This document shows, piece after piece, positions 9,786 to 22,580 of a stretch of DNA of 64,000 bases. Origin of the DNA: Dryas octopetala. Lineage: Eukaryota > Streptophyta > Magnoliopsida > Rosales > Rosaceae. The stretch's first letter is position 1; each line of letters begins with the position of its first letter. The notes below the pieces were generated by a model. It was not told the origin of the DNA and made no database searches. It worked only from the letters and a program-made list of their open reading frames with translations. The stretch lies in assembly GCA_963921425.1 (NCBI GenBank), contig OY992834.1:10151271-10215270 (forward strand), given 5' to 3'. Position numbers and translations under genes: made by a program.

Positions 9786-11567
9786 GATGGAGGCTTCAAT
9801 GAGTTATGGCTCTTAGAGTTCGCATTTGTTTAGGTGAAGTAATACCCCCAACTGTATGATGTATTTTGAAGTGTTCTAAACTTCTGAACACTGACAAATG
9901 TATCAAATGGCTGTTTCAAGTTTGTTACATTGTCAAAAGAAAAAGGAAATGAGAAAATGCTATCGATCAACATGTGGTGTGCATGTAATAGGGATCAGGT
10001 GAAAGCTTTCTCAGATAACATAGAGAAGAATTAGAAATTGCTCTTTAGTTGTCTCTTTGAGTAAGTTTGGATTAATATTGGTTATGTTTTCTTTCACTGT
10101 TCCAATTTTCATTTGATATACCGTGAGTGGTTTCAACCTTATAGCTAATTGGCTGCTCATACATGGCTACGAAATTCAAATACATAACATTCAATCTCAG
10201 TTGTCTTATAACTGCTCATTGGCATCTCTCACTACAGGCCATCGTATCCAATATTTGTTGACAAACTAAAGTAAATTAATCTGGAAAGCAGTGTGTTAAC
10301 TCTCCTTTTTTTTTTTTGGGTGATTAGTGTGTTAACTCTTGATGGGTGTACAAATTTACTTATAAAACCAAGTTTTGCAATGCCGTTTTTTTTATGTGGT
10401 ATCCTTCTTGGCAAGGCTGCGAATCTTGTCATTGTATTCCATATAGCTTAAAGACATAAATATGCATAAATTAAACCCTTATTTGTGAAGGGACCCAACC
10501 GTGTTTATAGCAACACCCAAAAAGTACATATGTTAAGAGAAGAATGCTCGACCTCCTTTTAACTTTCTTCTACCTTCTTTCTCTTTACTGGACTAATGTA
10601 CATGAATAGATTCATGATGGACGGTGAGGGTTGAAAGCCAGTGGTAATTAAGTTAGGCAAATATTCTAGTCAAGAACTCTCCCACCACCATGTTGTTTTT
10701 TGGATTTACTCCACTACTATATAAGAAAATCTTAAACCATAGGTGTATCATTTGCAGAGTCACCAGACTCAACAGTCACCACAAATTTTTTATTTTTTGG
10801 TAAGCAGTCAACACAATTTGCTTCCCCCACCATAATTATTCGTTCCTATTTGATAATTTTAAACATGCATACATCCCTTCCATAGCTTAATTGTCAAGTA
10901 GGAGAAAACATTTTATGGCTTATATCCAAGTCTAAGTTTTTAAAAGTAAGAAGCCAAAATGAGTAAATTTACTTAAAAGCTGTGTCATCAATTAAACCAG
11001 TTTATCATAGTGATTGGTATATCACATTGTTCCCCTTCTCCATCCCATTCCTAAGTAACTGAGGTTCTGCCAATGGGATGGGACTAGAACTACAAATGAT
11101 CTAAGGTGTTAGTGAGTAGAGTTGTAGCTCAAGCTTCAAGCATGATCAAGGCAAAGAATGGCATTAATTTCAACCCCCCAACACCACCATAGACAAGAGA
11201 AAACAGTAACATGCAGCATATGATGCATAATATTGAACACTCATTTACCCAAAAGAAAGAATGCCAGCAAACGAGGAGGTGAAAAGTTGTAGATTGCTGC
11301 TTAATACTAATAACATGGCAAAGTAGTTTGAACATTTGACTGGAGTAAATTCACAATCACACTTGAGCAGGCAAATTCTTAAAAAAAATACAATGGCTCC
11401 AGTTGAACTAACAAAAGTTAAAAGACAAGAATAAAGTCAAATATAAAAAGAGGATAGACATGAGAGGTTGAGACCCCTCCTTGACACTGCCAAAGCAGAA
11501 AGTGCAAAGAAGATCCAAAAACTTGAGTAAGTGCATGGAAAATCCGGTACTCGACCACATGACGGTT
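9786..11567. other. Spacer between PEX16 and RBX1 (converging genes)
   Basis: Holds the 3' ends of two convergently transcribed genes. AT-rich, with no credible ORF, no RNA gene and no clear transposon ends seen. Confidence 0.5.
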
Positions 11568-13113
<1,546 letters not shown>

Positions 13114-13120
13114 TGCTTCG

Positions 13121-13338
13121 CTGCAAAATTAGCAAAAAAAACTTCAAAAAGTCAAAAAAACCGCATCGAATATCTCCCAATATGGGATTAATTTATATCA
13201 CCACGAGTTCAAAAAATGGATTAAGTTATAATTAACCACATAATTACAATTTACAAGAACCCAGTAATACTTCCATGCTTGGTCCCAAAATTCCAACAAT
13301 CCCGGAAAATTGAATTCATGAATTATCAACGTACGTAC
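13121..13338 (-). other. RBX1: Leader intron of RBX1 (inferred)
   Basis: Reading the minus strand, TTCG|GTACGTAC at 13338 is a good donor and TTTTGCAG|CGAAGCAATG at 13121 a good acceptor seven bases before the start codon. Between about 13240 and 13325 it contains a block shared with the FAX1 leader intron (GGTCCCAAAATT and CCATGCTTGG landmarks on the plus strand). A (GA)n tract lies in the upstream leader at about 13352-13373. Confidence 0.6.
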
Positions 13339-13499
13339 CGAATAGTGATTATCTCTCTCTCTCTCTCTCTCGAAAAGAGAACGCACGAGATTTCTTAGAA
13401 CAGGAGACAGAGATCGAGCAAGACTTGGAGAGACTGAAACCGATGGTGGCGAATCGAGTTTGCCGGGTATTTTAAATTGGGTCGGGTCTTTTATGTTGG

Positions 13500-14443
13500 T
13501 TCCGGGTATTCCTATTGCTAATGGAATTTATTTTGTTGACTATATACTATAGTATACTATCAAAAACACAATTTGTGATTGGCATAAAAATAAAAAAAAA
13601 CACAATTTGTGATTAAAAAAAATAAAGAAAGTTTGTTGATATTGTTCGTGCTAATCTTGTATTTTTAGTTGTATTCTTTTTAGGATACTATGTTGTCATC
13701 CCATATTTTTCAACCACATAGTTGCATCTTATGACACTATTATGTTGTCATCCCAAAGCTTCTATCACAAAAGTTATTAACAAAATAATTTTGGAGTTGT
13801 CTTGGTGGTTACCAGTGCCCTACGAGTCTTAGGGGAAGGCCTATCGATCCCCTCAATTTGCTTACTATACCCATCCGATGAATTTTTTTTTATAAAATTC
13901 TTATTTTTACTCTTTGAATAAGATTTTATCAGACCGAAACTCCCTTGCAACCTCTCTCTCTTTATTTTCCTCCAACTTTGGCAATAAGAGTAGGGCGACA
14001 ACCTCGTTGGCCTTCTGATCCAAGAATGGCGACCGTTATTCTAGAGGCTAGTAAGGCCTATGATGAGAGCCAAAATTTGTGACCTAAACTCATTTTGGGT
14101 CTCAAATAGTGTTTATAAACTTTCATGTTTGCAAAAATTATATCATTGTTAATATTTTAATAAATCTTCAAAATGAGATTAATATTAAATATATTGATGA
14201 AATTTTTGTGTACAAGATAAAAGAATGTGAAGAATAACTATGAATTAATAAGGTATATATAGGGCTTTGGGTTTTTTAGCCTCTAGAAATTTAGGGGGAT
14301 TTTTAAAAACTATAAATTGATATAGTCAAAACTATTTGTGTAAAATCTACCTCAGCTATAGTTCATGGGACCCCCTTAGGATCGCTTCGCCTATGGCAAC
14401 ATAGGTGGGTGTGGGTGGAAAGGAAATACCAAAAGAGAAAAAT

Positions 14444-14484
<41 letters not shown>

Positions 14485-14767
14485 GTGAGTGTGCCGGTGG
14501 TGGGGGCGACCATAAGGTCAGGAGAGGATGAATTGGGTTGGGGTGTTGGGACTTGGGAGGTTCTAGAAAATTTTTCTTTTTTTGTGTCTATTTTTTTATT
14601 TTATTTTAATTTTTTAGTTTTATAATTCATTTAGGGGCAAAATTGGAATGTTTGAAAAAAATTACTTTTGGGGTTAACTCAGTAATTATGGTTGGTGTAT
14701 TTATAATTATTTCCAAAAATAAGTTGTTTTCTTTTAATTTATGTATAAATTTACTAATAAAAATTGA
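13500..14767. other. AT-rich spacer with a truncated relative of the 5.2 kb element
   Basis: No gene seen. At about 14625-14710 the words AGGGGCAAAATTGG, GTTAACTCAG and ATGGTTGGTG match the right end of the element at 5232-5935, preceded by a (GA)n tract at 14440-14482. No matching left end was found, so it appears truncated or very diverged. Confidence 0.45.
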
Positions 14768-14944
14768 ACAGTATTAGAAATTTTAAATTTGAATTTCAAA
14801 TGATGTATTAATATTTTATTAATTCATATATGATCCCTCTAAAGATTATTTATTTCACAACAAATAACTAATATATATAATAATACATCATTTAAGATAC
14901 AAATTTAAAATATAAATTTAGAATCTCTAATAATATTATTGATA
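14768..14944. repeat. Short AT-rich inverted repeat, MITE-like
   Basis: Arms near 14772-14812 and 14885-14944 share TATTAGA, TAAATTT and AAATGATGTATTA in inverted orientation. Strong AT bias makes this weaker than the other inverted repeats, and no target duplication was identified. Confidence 0.4.
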
Positions 14945-15491
14945 AAAACTACCGAGGGCAATGCCATTTGTCGATGAGGTGGCCTATTTGGCAAGGCAGT
15001 AAAACCTGTGAGGCTGTGATGGGTCCCATATAGCATAAAGAAAATTGGGCCCCGAAGGGTAGCCATTTAGAAAGTAGAAAGTAGAAGGGACCACTTAAGC
15101 AAGTGGGTCTCAGCCCTACCCCATTGTGCCCTACGCAAGCAGTGAGGCCCATCACTGAGATCAGGGAGAACCTGTGGGGCCCACCACTCTAGAGTCCCTC
15201 CCCAACACAGCGGCACAACTCTGACCCACTTTGTAAAAAAGACTATATCCCTATGTGGTAAGGTCCACCATAGATGGTGGGATTCACAAATAAAAAAATG
15301 CTAAATGGATGACATTAACCCTATTCTATTTATAATCTGATTATCATATTCAACTTATCAACTCAAATTCGATTAACAACAAATTTGGATCGATTGGTGT
15401 AAATTATTAACCCTAATGCATATTTGATTGTCAAACTAATCAGTCTAGAGCTTTTCATTGCTATATATTTGTCCAACTTACATATATTTTA

Positions 15492-16061
15492 GAACAAATT
15501 TCACTTTGCACACTTAAGGTTTGCCTTGATTCATAATTAAGTTTTTGTGGTTTTAATTTTCTCAAATTGAAACCTAACATTTGAAATTTTATACAATGTG
15601 GACCCTCAATTAAAACGTTAAGTGATGATGTGGCAAAGTAGGGGCCCACTTTTTACTGACATAACATGCTTTTGGGCCCACCTTTATAATTGTGTGGAAG
15701 CTAAGTAGATGCCACATAGATAGTAATTGATAATTTTTTTTTTAAAAGAATATATTCTTTGCAAATTATTGAAAGCAATTAAAATGTCAATTCAATATAA
15801 GAAAATTTAAAAAATCCAAATGAAATTACACCTCTTTTCTTTCCTCACAAGAAAAAAGGTGGGACCCAAGGGTGCTATGTCAGCAAAAGTAGGTTCTTAC
15901 TTTTGCCACATCATCACTTAACATCTTAATTTACAATTAAACAAACAGAGGGTCTATATTATAAGATATTTCAATGTTGGGTTTCAATTTGAAAAATTAA
16001 AACCATAGGAACCAAGTTATGAATTAAGACAAACCTTAAAGGTGCAAAGTGAAATTTACTT
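15492..16061. mobile_element. MITE with long arms and 9 bp target duplication
   Basis: A 570 bp element with inverted arms of about 170-200 bp. Landmarks on both arms are AAATTTCACTTTGCAC, AAGGTTTG, GGTTTTAATTTT, CAAATTGAAACC and GTTAAGTGATGATGTGGCA. The perfect 9 bp direct repeat TATATTTTA flanks it at 15483-15491 and 16062-16070. Size and duplication length fit a Mutator-type non-autonomous element. Confidence 0.85.
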
Positions 16062-16070
16062 TATATTTTA

Positions 16071-18252
16071 TGTGTTATGTTTCTCTCATTGGATGTTTTA
16101 CTACTATTAGAAGGCTCCTTATGCACCTAATCTCACAAACACAGTCATAAAACTGTTTTGGTGGTTCTATCAAAAAAACCTGTTTTAGTGGTCTTTTGAC
16201 ACTAGCATATAACGAAGGTGTTTGGGCCACACCTAGGAGGAATGACCTTGTAGCACATTAATGGGCCAATTAAAATTGGTAACCACATTAATAAAACGCA
16301 TTTCACTGTTGGTTTCAACTTTCAACTCACTTATGGAGCCATTACTTTTACCCTTTTTTCTAGTATGTGGCTATTTGACAACGAGGGATGACAAATATGT
16401 GTAACTAATATAAAGAGCTATAGATATCTTTCAAGTACAGTATGCCTAATCCAGCATAGGAAATTAAAGTGAAATTGGAATGGTAGAAGAAAAAAAAATC
16501 AGAATGATATTTATTCAATATTAATTAATATTTTCTGTTTTTTTTTTTGTTATATCAAATTTTGCATCGTGTTCATATAGAAGATGAGTTGTCAGAAAAT
16601 TGTGGTAAGCTGCATTTGGGGCATGATAGAAGGTTTACAAGAATTTGGTGTTGGAGTAGAAGCTTGTCGGATTTTTGTGCTTTGTTAAACCATTATTAAA
16701 CCTCGAGAATTTAAGTTGTTAGAAAATAAACCATAAAATATATTAAGATAACACTTTTTCACACGTGTAACCCCATATTACAAGAAATATGTTAAAGGTT
16801 TCAAACTCAAAAGCTTCTAAAATTATAGATCTAACACCATATTGAACGACCACTAAACCTAAATTATTAATGAATGAGCCTACAAATACAATGTATATCA
16901 ATCCGACAATTTATTTATTGCACACCAAAAATATCATGCTTCAGTTTCCCAAATATCATACCCACAACTTTTATTCTTTTCTTTATCTGCTTTTTGTGTG
17001 CTTCGTATTGTCTAAGATACATGTTAGGCATGGTTCCCTTTATAGCAAGGAAAATTCTCTTAGGATTCATTAGGCTTGTGAATGAAATTGGTGTTTTTAT
17101 GATATGCCGCGCTCTAAACTAAGATAGAGTTGGGTCCACAAGAGTGTGAGTTAAGGCCTTTCACACAACTTATTGGCATTGGAACTGTTGGATGACAAAA
17201 GTGTTAATTCGATCTCCTTCGTTGGAGGGCATACTCTTTTCAATGTTAGTGACTATAAAGATGTGTGTGTGTGTGTGTGTATGCGTTGTACATTAACATG
17301 ATAATTATATTAGGTGATGTTATTGGCACTAAGAAAAACCTTCTAAACTCACTCAAAAAGCTCCATAAAGAAAAAGAAATCAAATTAGATTAAAATAAGA
17401 TGAGAAATTGATAGGACTTAGATTAAAACTTTTGTTGCGAAAAAAAGGGCCCAAATTTGGTTTACTCATTTCGCGTCTAAATTATAAAGGTTCGTTGATG
17501 GATTTTCTTTAAGAAGATGCTATTTATCTTAACACTTTCTTTAAATTACTCTTTTTCAACTTACATGACATTCTTACATTGAACTTTATAAAAAAATAAA
17601 AACTAAAAAAGATAAAGATAAATCATGTTGAATGAATTAATGCCATGTATGTTGGGAAAAGTGTCGGGACAATTAGTATTATCCTTTTCTTTAATAAAAA
17701 GAGTTGTGCGTTTCAAATTTTACTTTTCCTATTTAGTTTTGCAGAGCAACAACCGTGTCCGGATTTGATCTATGTACTCGGAAATTCATTCAATGACTTC
17801 ATGGTCGGCAAAGAAGTCTCAAGAAGCATCTGGACTTGCGATGCACTCACTCCTGTTACGAGAATGAAATCACGCCCCAACTTGACTCGAGACCAAGACT
17901 TCTTACAATTAATACACAACTTTTTCTTGAATCAACAAATAATTATTAATAAATACATAATGAAAGCTAATGCGTTTTCCAAAAGGGAATTTTGTAAAAA
18001 AGGCTTTATCAAGTCATTTCTTACATCAACCCCCGTCATATTATAATACGTAAATTAGTTACACTACATTACATGTTTTAAGTTTATACAAAACTATTGC
18101 TTGAATAGTAGAGGGAAATTTCAAAACACTCATTTAAAATTGAATCGGGTGATGTATTTGTGAATGTGTAGGCTAATTGGTCTATTGGAACTTCAAATTT
18201 GTTCCTAATAGTAAATGACTCTAAATAATATTAGTGCATTTTCTCTCATTGG
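16071..18252. other. Gene-free spacer
   Basis: AT-rich. ORFs at 16870-17122 and 17645-18046 have no recognisable family and poor composition. A (GT)n microsatellite lies at 17262-17280. Confidence 0.5.
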
Positions 18253-18268
18253 ACCCATCACCACCTTT

Positions 18269-18824
18269 TTTTTTTTTTTTTTTTTTTCCCAAATGATACT
18301 TTAAGTCTATGTACTTTCATGATATTTTTACTTTGGTAATGTTATTTTAATTTTGGCAATTTTAATCATGTTTTTTTCAATATGATAGCAATTAGTCTAA
18401 ATCATTAACCTCGTTTAAATTTATGATGGAAAATTAGATGTGCATTGCACATGAGTGACATTTCAGACATCTTACTCCACCCACCTAAATACTTATATAA
18501 TCTCATACCCGCCCTTACATGCACTTAGTATGAAAAATAAGAAATTTCAACGACAAACTAAATATGTTAAATGACGAGTAGGGAATTAAAATGTATTTAG
18601 GTGGACTTAAATATTCAAAATGATACTTATGTGCAGAGTACGTGCTTCCATGTCGAATTTCCGTTAACAATTTAATCAATGTAAATTATTTGGACTTAAT
18701 TACTATTGTATAGAAAGTATAAGACCAAAATCATTGAAAATAAAAGTACATGACCAAATTGGAAATATTGTGAAAGTATAGGGACCAAAAGTGTTATTTG
18801 GTCCTTTTTTTTTTTTTTTTTTAA
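18269..18824. mobile_element. Inverted-repeat insertion with 16 bp direct repeats
   Basis: A 556 bp insertion. The 16 bp word ACCCATCACCACCTTT occurs immediately on both sides (18253-18268 and 18825-18840). Both inner edges are T-runs on the plus strand. Inside these the ends are imperfect inverted repeats of about 80 bp (CCAAATGATACTTT versus CCAAATAACACTTT, then TACTTTCA and TTTGGTAATG/TTTGGTCATG). It sits about 370 bp upstream of the TCP start codon. Confidence 0.6.
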
Positions 18825-18872
18825 ACCCATCACCACCTTTGACTCAACCGAAAAGATAAAACCCTATCACAT

Positions 18873-19026
18873 GGGCCCACTCCGCGTCATCATCCGTGTG
18901 CCCAACTCGATGTGTGATGGCCATCAGACCGCAGATTTCTTCATCCTTGTTTTTTTTTTTCTTGCTAATAATCAAATAGTTAAATGAAATCTCTCATATT
19001 ATGTCACCCATCCCAGACTATAAATA
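18873..19026 (+). promoter_or_regulatory. TCP gene promoter: GGGCCCAC site and TATA box
   Basis: TATAAATA at 19019-19026 lies 188 nt before the chosen ATG. Upstream, GGGCCCAC at 18873-18880 fits the class I TCP site GGNCCCAC. This is compatible with autoregulation by the encoded factor. Both are motif matches only. Confidence 0.5.
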
Positions 19027-19213
19027 CCACAGTACATAACTACATATAGAAACGCTGTTTATGTTTAAGCTTCCCTCCAGTCTCTCTGTGTTGTACTCCA
19101 ACTTCGCAACTCTTTTTCCCGAGAAAATTTCATCTCTCTGCAACTTATAATCTGTGATTCTATCTGGGTTTTGCTCCTTCTCAACTGGGTCTTCCTTATT
19201 TCTGCTCTATAAG

Positions 19214-20299
19214 ATGGCTATGATTCAAAAACAGCAACTCGAAGCAGACCACGACACCCCAGCCGTCTATCTCAGAATCAACGGTGGTGGTGGAGAAGGA
19301 GGAGATCACTCGGAGGAGCAGCCAAATGGCCACCACCACCGCAACATCAACAACAACGTGGGCCCCACCAACCGCACCGAGTCTCCACCGCCGCAACAGG
19401 TGCAGGCTCTCGTGCTTGCGCCGAAGCAAGAGCCAGAAGCAGAGCACAGGCCACCGGCTAATCCGGTCATGCCAGTTGCCGCGCACGTGCCAAAGCGGGC
19501 CTCCACGAAGGACCGTCACACGAAAGTGGAGGGGCGCGGTCGAAGGATCCGAATGCCCGCCACGTGCGCGGCCCGGATCTTCCAGCTGACCCGGGAGCTC
19601 GGGCACAAGTCCGACGGCGAGACCATCCGGTGGCTGTTGGAGCATGCCGAGCCGGCCATCGTCGCCGCCACCGGAACCGGAACAGTCCCGGCTATCGCCA
19701 TGTCCGTGAACGGTTCCCTCAAAATCCCCACCACCGCTCCCAACCCGAAACCCGGCGACCCGCCCGACAAGAAAAAGCGCAAACGGGCCTCCAACAGCGA
19801 GTACGTGGACTTAAACGACGGCGTTTCTCTCTCAGCCGGCTTGGCTCCTTTAACCACCCAACAACAACAACAACAACAACAACCACCGCTTCCGCCACCA
19901 CCGACAACACCACAAGCGGTGATTCCTCAAGGGATGGTCCCCATGTGGGCCATACCATCAAACGCCGTTGTTCCGGGCACGTTCTTCATGGTCCCGCCCA
20001 TGGCTTCCATTACCACAGCATCGACCCAACCTCACATATTCACATTTCCAGCCACTGCCGGCCCTTTTATCAACATTTCAGCCAGACCCATATCCGCTTT
20101 TGTCTCCTCCATGGCCAATATGGTCACCCCCGTTCAACTCCAAACGACGTCGTTTATGGCTCCCAGTTCAGCCACTACAACGAATAGTACCATTGCCACC
20201 ACCACCACCACCGCCACCACTCAGACGCTCAGAGACTTCTCTCTAGAAATCCGCGACAAAAAGGAGCTTCAGTTCATGTCTCGCCTTTCAAAACATTGA
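19214..20299 (+). CDS. TCP9: Class I TCP transcription factor, TCP9-like
   Basis: Intronless, 361 aa. Class I TCP factors bind GGNCCCAC-type sites and influence cell proliferation, leaf development and senescence. The TCP basic helix-loop-helix domain spans about residues 94-150: [20 protein letters not shown], then [20 protein letters not shown], then [20 protein letters not shown]. The basic region has the class I spacing. Downstream are a KKKRKR nuclear localisation stretch, the [10 protein letters not shown] block, a polyglutamine run, and the C-terminal TLRDFSLEI motif typical of the TCP9/TCP19 group. The ATG at 19214 (MAMIQK) matches the family; the in-frame ATG at 19154 would add a 20 aa hydrophobic extension that the family lacks. 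The neighbour order PEX16-TCP9 also fits Arabidopsis. Confidence 0.93.
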   Translation: MAMIQKQQLEADHDTPAVYLRINGGGGEGGDHSEEQPNGHHHRNINNNVGPTNRTESPPPQQVQALVLAPKQEPEAEHRPPANPVMPVAAHVPKRASTKDRHTKVEGRGRRIRMPATCAARIFQLTRELGHKSDGETIRWLLEHAEPAIVAATGTGTVPAIAMSVNGSLKIPTTAPNPKPGDPPDKKKRKRASNSEYVDLNDGVSLSAGLAPLTTQQQQQQQQPPLPPPPTTPQAVIPQGMVPMWAIPSNAVVPGTFFMVPPMASITTASTQPHIFTFPATAGPFINISARPISAFVSSMANMVTPVQLQTTSFMAPSSATTTNSTIATTTTTATTQTLRDFSLEIRDKKELQFMSRLSKH

Positions 20300-20436
20300 C
20301 GAACGCAAAAAACCCAGAAACTGCTTTTTGGCGGCGAAATCTCGACGTCGACGATCTTGGCATGACCTTCGTTCTCGGCGTCGTATGGGGTTTAGTTTTT
20401 TTTTTTTTTTTCTCTATTTGTTTGGGGGAAGGGGAT

Positions 20437-20761
20437 CACGTGGTCACGTGAGGGAGGGATTTAAGGGGACGCACGTGTGAAGTGGGGTCGGATTAGGCGG
20501 AGGTGGGGACCACATAGGGGGGTTTTGCTCTGTGGACCGGGTAAAGGATGGTGCCTGGTGGTGGGTGAGAGTATAATATTTTATAGAAGGTGGGCCCACC
20601 CCATCTCTCTGTCCATGTGATGCTGGTTGCGGGGCCCAAGAGGAGGGGGCACCACGGTGGGGCCCAAGTGGACCGCTGGAGCACTATTACCAAGGCGGCC
20701 TTCGCGTGTGGTGGTCCCCACGGAGGGGGTTGAGGGGGGCCGACGGGAATGCCGACACGTG
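20437..20761 (+). promoter_or_regulatory. G-box and TCP-site cluster downstream of the TCP gene
   Basis: Four CACGTG G-boxes (20437, 20445, 20472, 20756) and four TCP-type motifs lie within 325 bp after the stop codon. The TCP motifs are GGGACCAC (20506), the palindrome GTGGGCCCAC (20590), GTGGGGCC (20657) and GTGGTCCC (20711). The region is GC-rich compared with its surroundings. It may be 3' untranslated or downstream regulatory sequence; there is no other gene start nearby on this strand. Confidence 0.45.
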
Positions 20762-21900
20762 TCCGCTTTATAGGTGTTTGTTGTTGTTGGGGACCTGGGG
20801 TTGTGGAATGTGCAATGTGGGCCTTCGCAAAATGGAAACATGACGGTGATGAGGATGAAGATGGGCGCATTAGATGATACGCCTAGTCGTATTATTAACT
20901 TTTGTTTTTTTTTTGTTTTTTTTGTTTTTTTTTCATGTTTGGTGTCATTAGATGAGAATTGTAAATGTACCCGTACGGCCGTACCGTACAGCACTATTTA
21001 GTCATTGACCTAATTTTCTCCTAATTTTTTTTGGGGTCTGAATTTTCTCCTAATTTTGACATCCACTTCTATTACTCATTTACTCTACTCTTTTATTTTT
21101 GTAATTTTTCATTGGAAATCTTTGCATTCTCTTCTCCACAATTATATTTTGCATTTAAACTCGGGAGGTGTTTTAGACTAATAAACATTTGGTTAAGTGA
21201 GTGACACACGATCTTCATTTGTTCCAACTCAAAAGATAATTAATTAATAAGAAATAAAAACTAAAACTCCAGTACTTTTAGAGTTTGCACACTCAATATT
21301 TTTCTATGTTTAGTGTACTTGCGGTTAACTGTAGTAGAGAAACTCTCTAAATGATTATATTGGACAAGCTTAAATCACAAAATAATAGTACTCATGTTCA
21401 TGGGACATAGAGGCTATTGGCACCTGGTGACAAATTATGTTTTGGGAAAATTTATCTAAATTTGATAAGCCCATTTGTGTGTTTTCACTTTTTATGAATA
21501 CTAAGATAAATAAATATAGCCAATTTGGAAAGTGAGGATTGGTCCCTAAGCCAATGAAAAAAATTGATTCTATTAACTATAGTTATTTTTGGAAATTAGA
21601 CTAGAACTAAAAAGACATTTTATTCGTTATTTTTCATCCAAAAAGAGAAGAAACAATAAACTCAAGTTGTGTAATACCAATAAAAATACCAAAAAGGCAA
21701 ATCAGATAATATTCCATGCTTCTTTTAACCTCACCATCAAAGCTGACCTTTCATGCTCCATTTTGAAGTTCAACATTGACATTATTATTCATGATCAAAA
21801 TTCAAACACCTCTATAATTCATATAGACAATACAACATTAGGTGGTACAAGCTTTTCAACCTTTATACCTAATCAAACTTTCAGGGCTTTCTAGTTTCTA
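20762..21900. other. Spacer between TCP9 and FAX1 (converging genes)
   Basis: Contains the 3' ends of two converging genes. AT-rich, with T-runs near 20905-20935. No supported gene or clear mobile element. Confidence 0.5.
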
Positions 21901-22539
21901 TCATGATGCAACACTTGCAGATGACTTCAACTTCTTCGGTGGTGGGTTTCCTCCAGAGAAGACGACATATGAATAGAAGCATAACATTGCAGCACTAATG
22001 GCAGCATAAAAACCTGTTGGAAATACTTTCTTTGTCAATGAGTAGGTCTGCAGGTTCTTCCACAGAAGGACGACTGCCAAAGCTGCTTGCCCCAGAATGA
22101 ATGGTAAACTGGATTTCCCTTGTCTCCATATCTTTAAGCTGAAGGTGCTAAGGGCTAGCAATGCCCCTCCGAACAGGATGCCAGAGGTCAGGGAGGCCGG
22201 ATTTCTAGAAATGACAAAACCAATAAGTCCACCACCTAGAACCATCCCGCCAAATGGAATGCCGAAACAGAAATCATGAATCTTGGCTGCTCTCTTTGGT
22301 GGAACAACGTGGTCATCACCTAAGATGGGATCTGACTTTGCTGTGGATGCATCACCTGTGTAACTGGAACTAGTCTTGATGTTGGAACCGCCTTCAAGAC
22401 TCATAACAATAGTCGACAAAGACTTGGGGTGGAGAGTGGTTGGATAAAGGAGCGTCCGCTTCGGGAGGTGGAAGTGGCGACGATTCATGGCAGAGAAGCA
22501 TGAGAGTTGTGAGGTTGTTGTTGCTGCCATTGCTCTCAT
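21901..22539 (-). CDS. FAX1: FATTY ACID EXPORT 1-like chloroplast envelope protein (TMEM14 family)
   Basis: Single coding exon, 212 aa from the ATG at 22539 (MRAMAATT). FAX1 moves free fatty acids out of the plastid across the inner envelope. The first 50 or so residues are Ser/Thr/Arg-rich like a transit peptide, followed by an acidic linker. Then comes the TMEM14 domain: KIHDFCFGIPFGGMVLGGGL, the glycine-rich helix SGILFGGALLALSTFSLKIW, GKSSLPFILGQAALAVVLLW, and a last helix ending FYSYVVFSGGNPPPKKLK, which is a FAX1 signature. An in-frame ATG at 22599 would add 20 residues, but it probably lies in a leader intron: good donor CTGCAG|GTAAAC at 23320, plausible acceptor TTTGCTAG at 22581. ATG 22530 is another possible start. 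Confidence 0.88.
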   Translation of the reverse strand: MRAMAATTTSQLSCFSAMNRRHFHLPKRTLLYPTTLHPKSLSTIVMSLEGGSNIKTSSSYTGDASTAKSDPILGDDHVVPPKRAAKIHDFCFGIPFGGMVLGGGLIGFVISRNPASLTSGILFGGALLALSTFSLKIWRQGKSSLPFILGQAALAVVLLWKNLQTYSLTKKVFPTGFYAAISAAMLCFYSYVVFSGGNPPPKKLKSSASVAS

Positions 22540-22580
22540 GTAGTTTGGGTTTGACAGCCAAAAGTCTAAGTATTGGGAAC

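Noticed and set aside
17645..18046. 133 aa ORF
   Set aside because: No family, TATA or codon bias seen; it lies in AT-rich spacer and starts in low-complexity sequence.
19196..20187. Long ORFs in other frames and on the minus strand over the TCP gene
   Set aside because: Shadows of a GC-rich coding exon; only the frame with the TCP domain makes sense.
20493..20994. Minus-strand ORFs of 125 and 137 aa
   Set aside because: GC-rich downstream region of the TCP gene; Pro-rich, no recognisable domain, overlapping in different frames.
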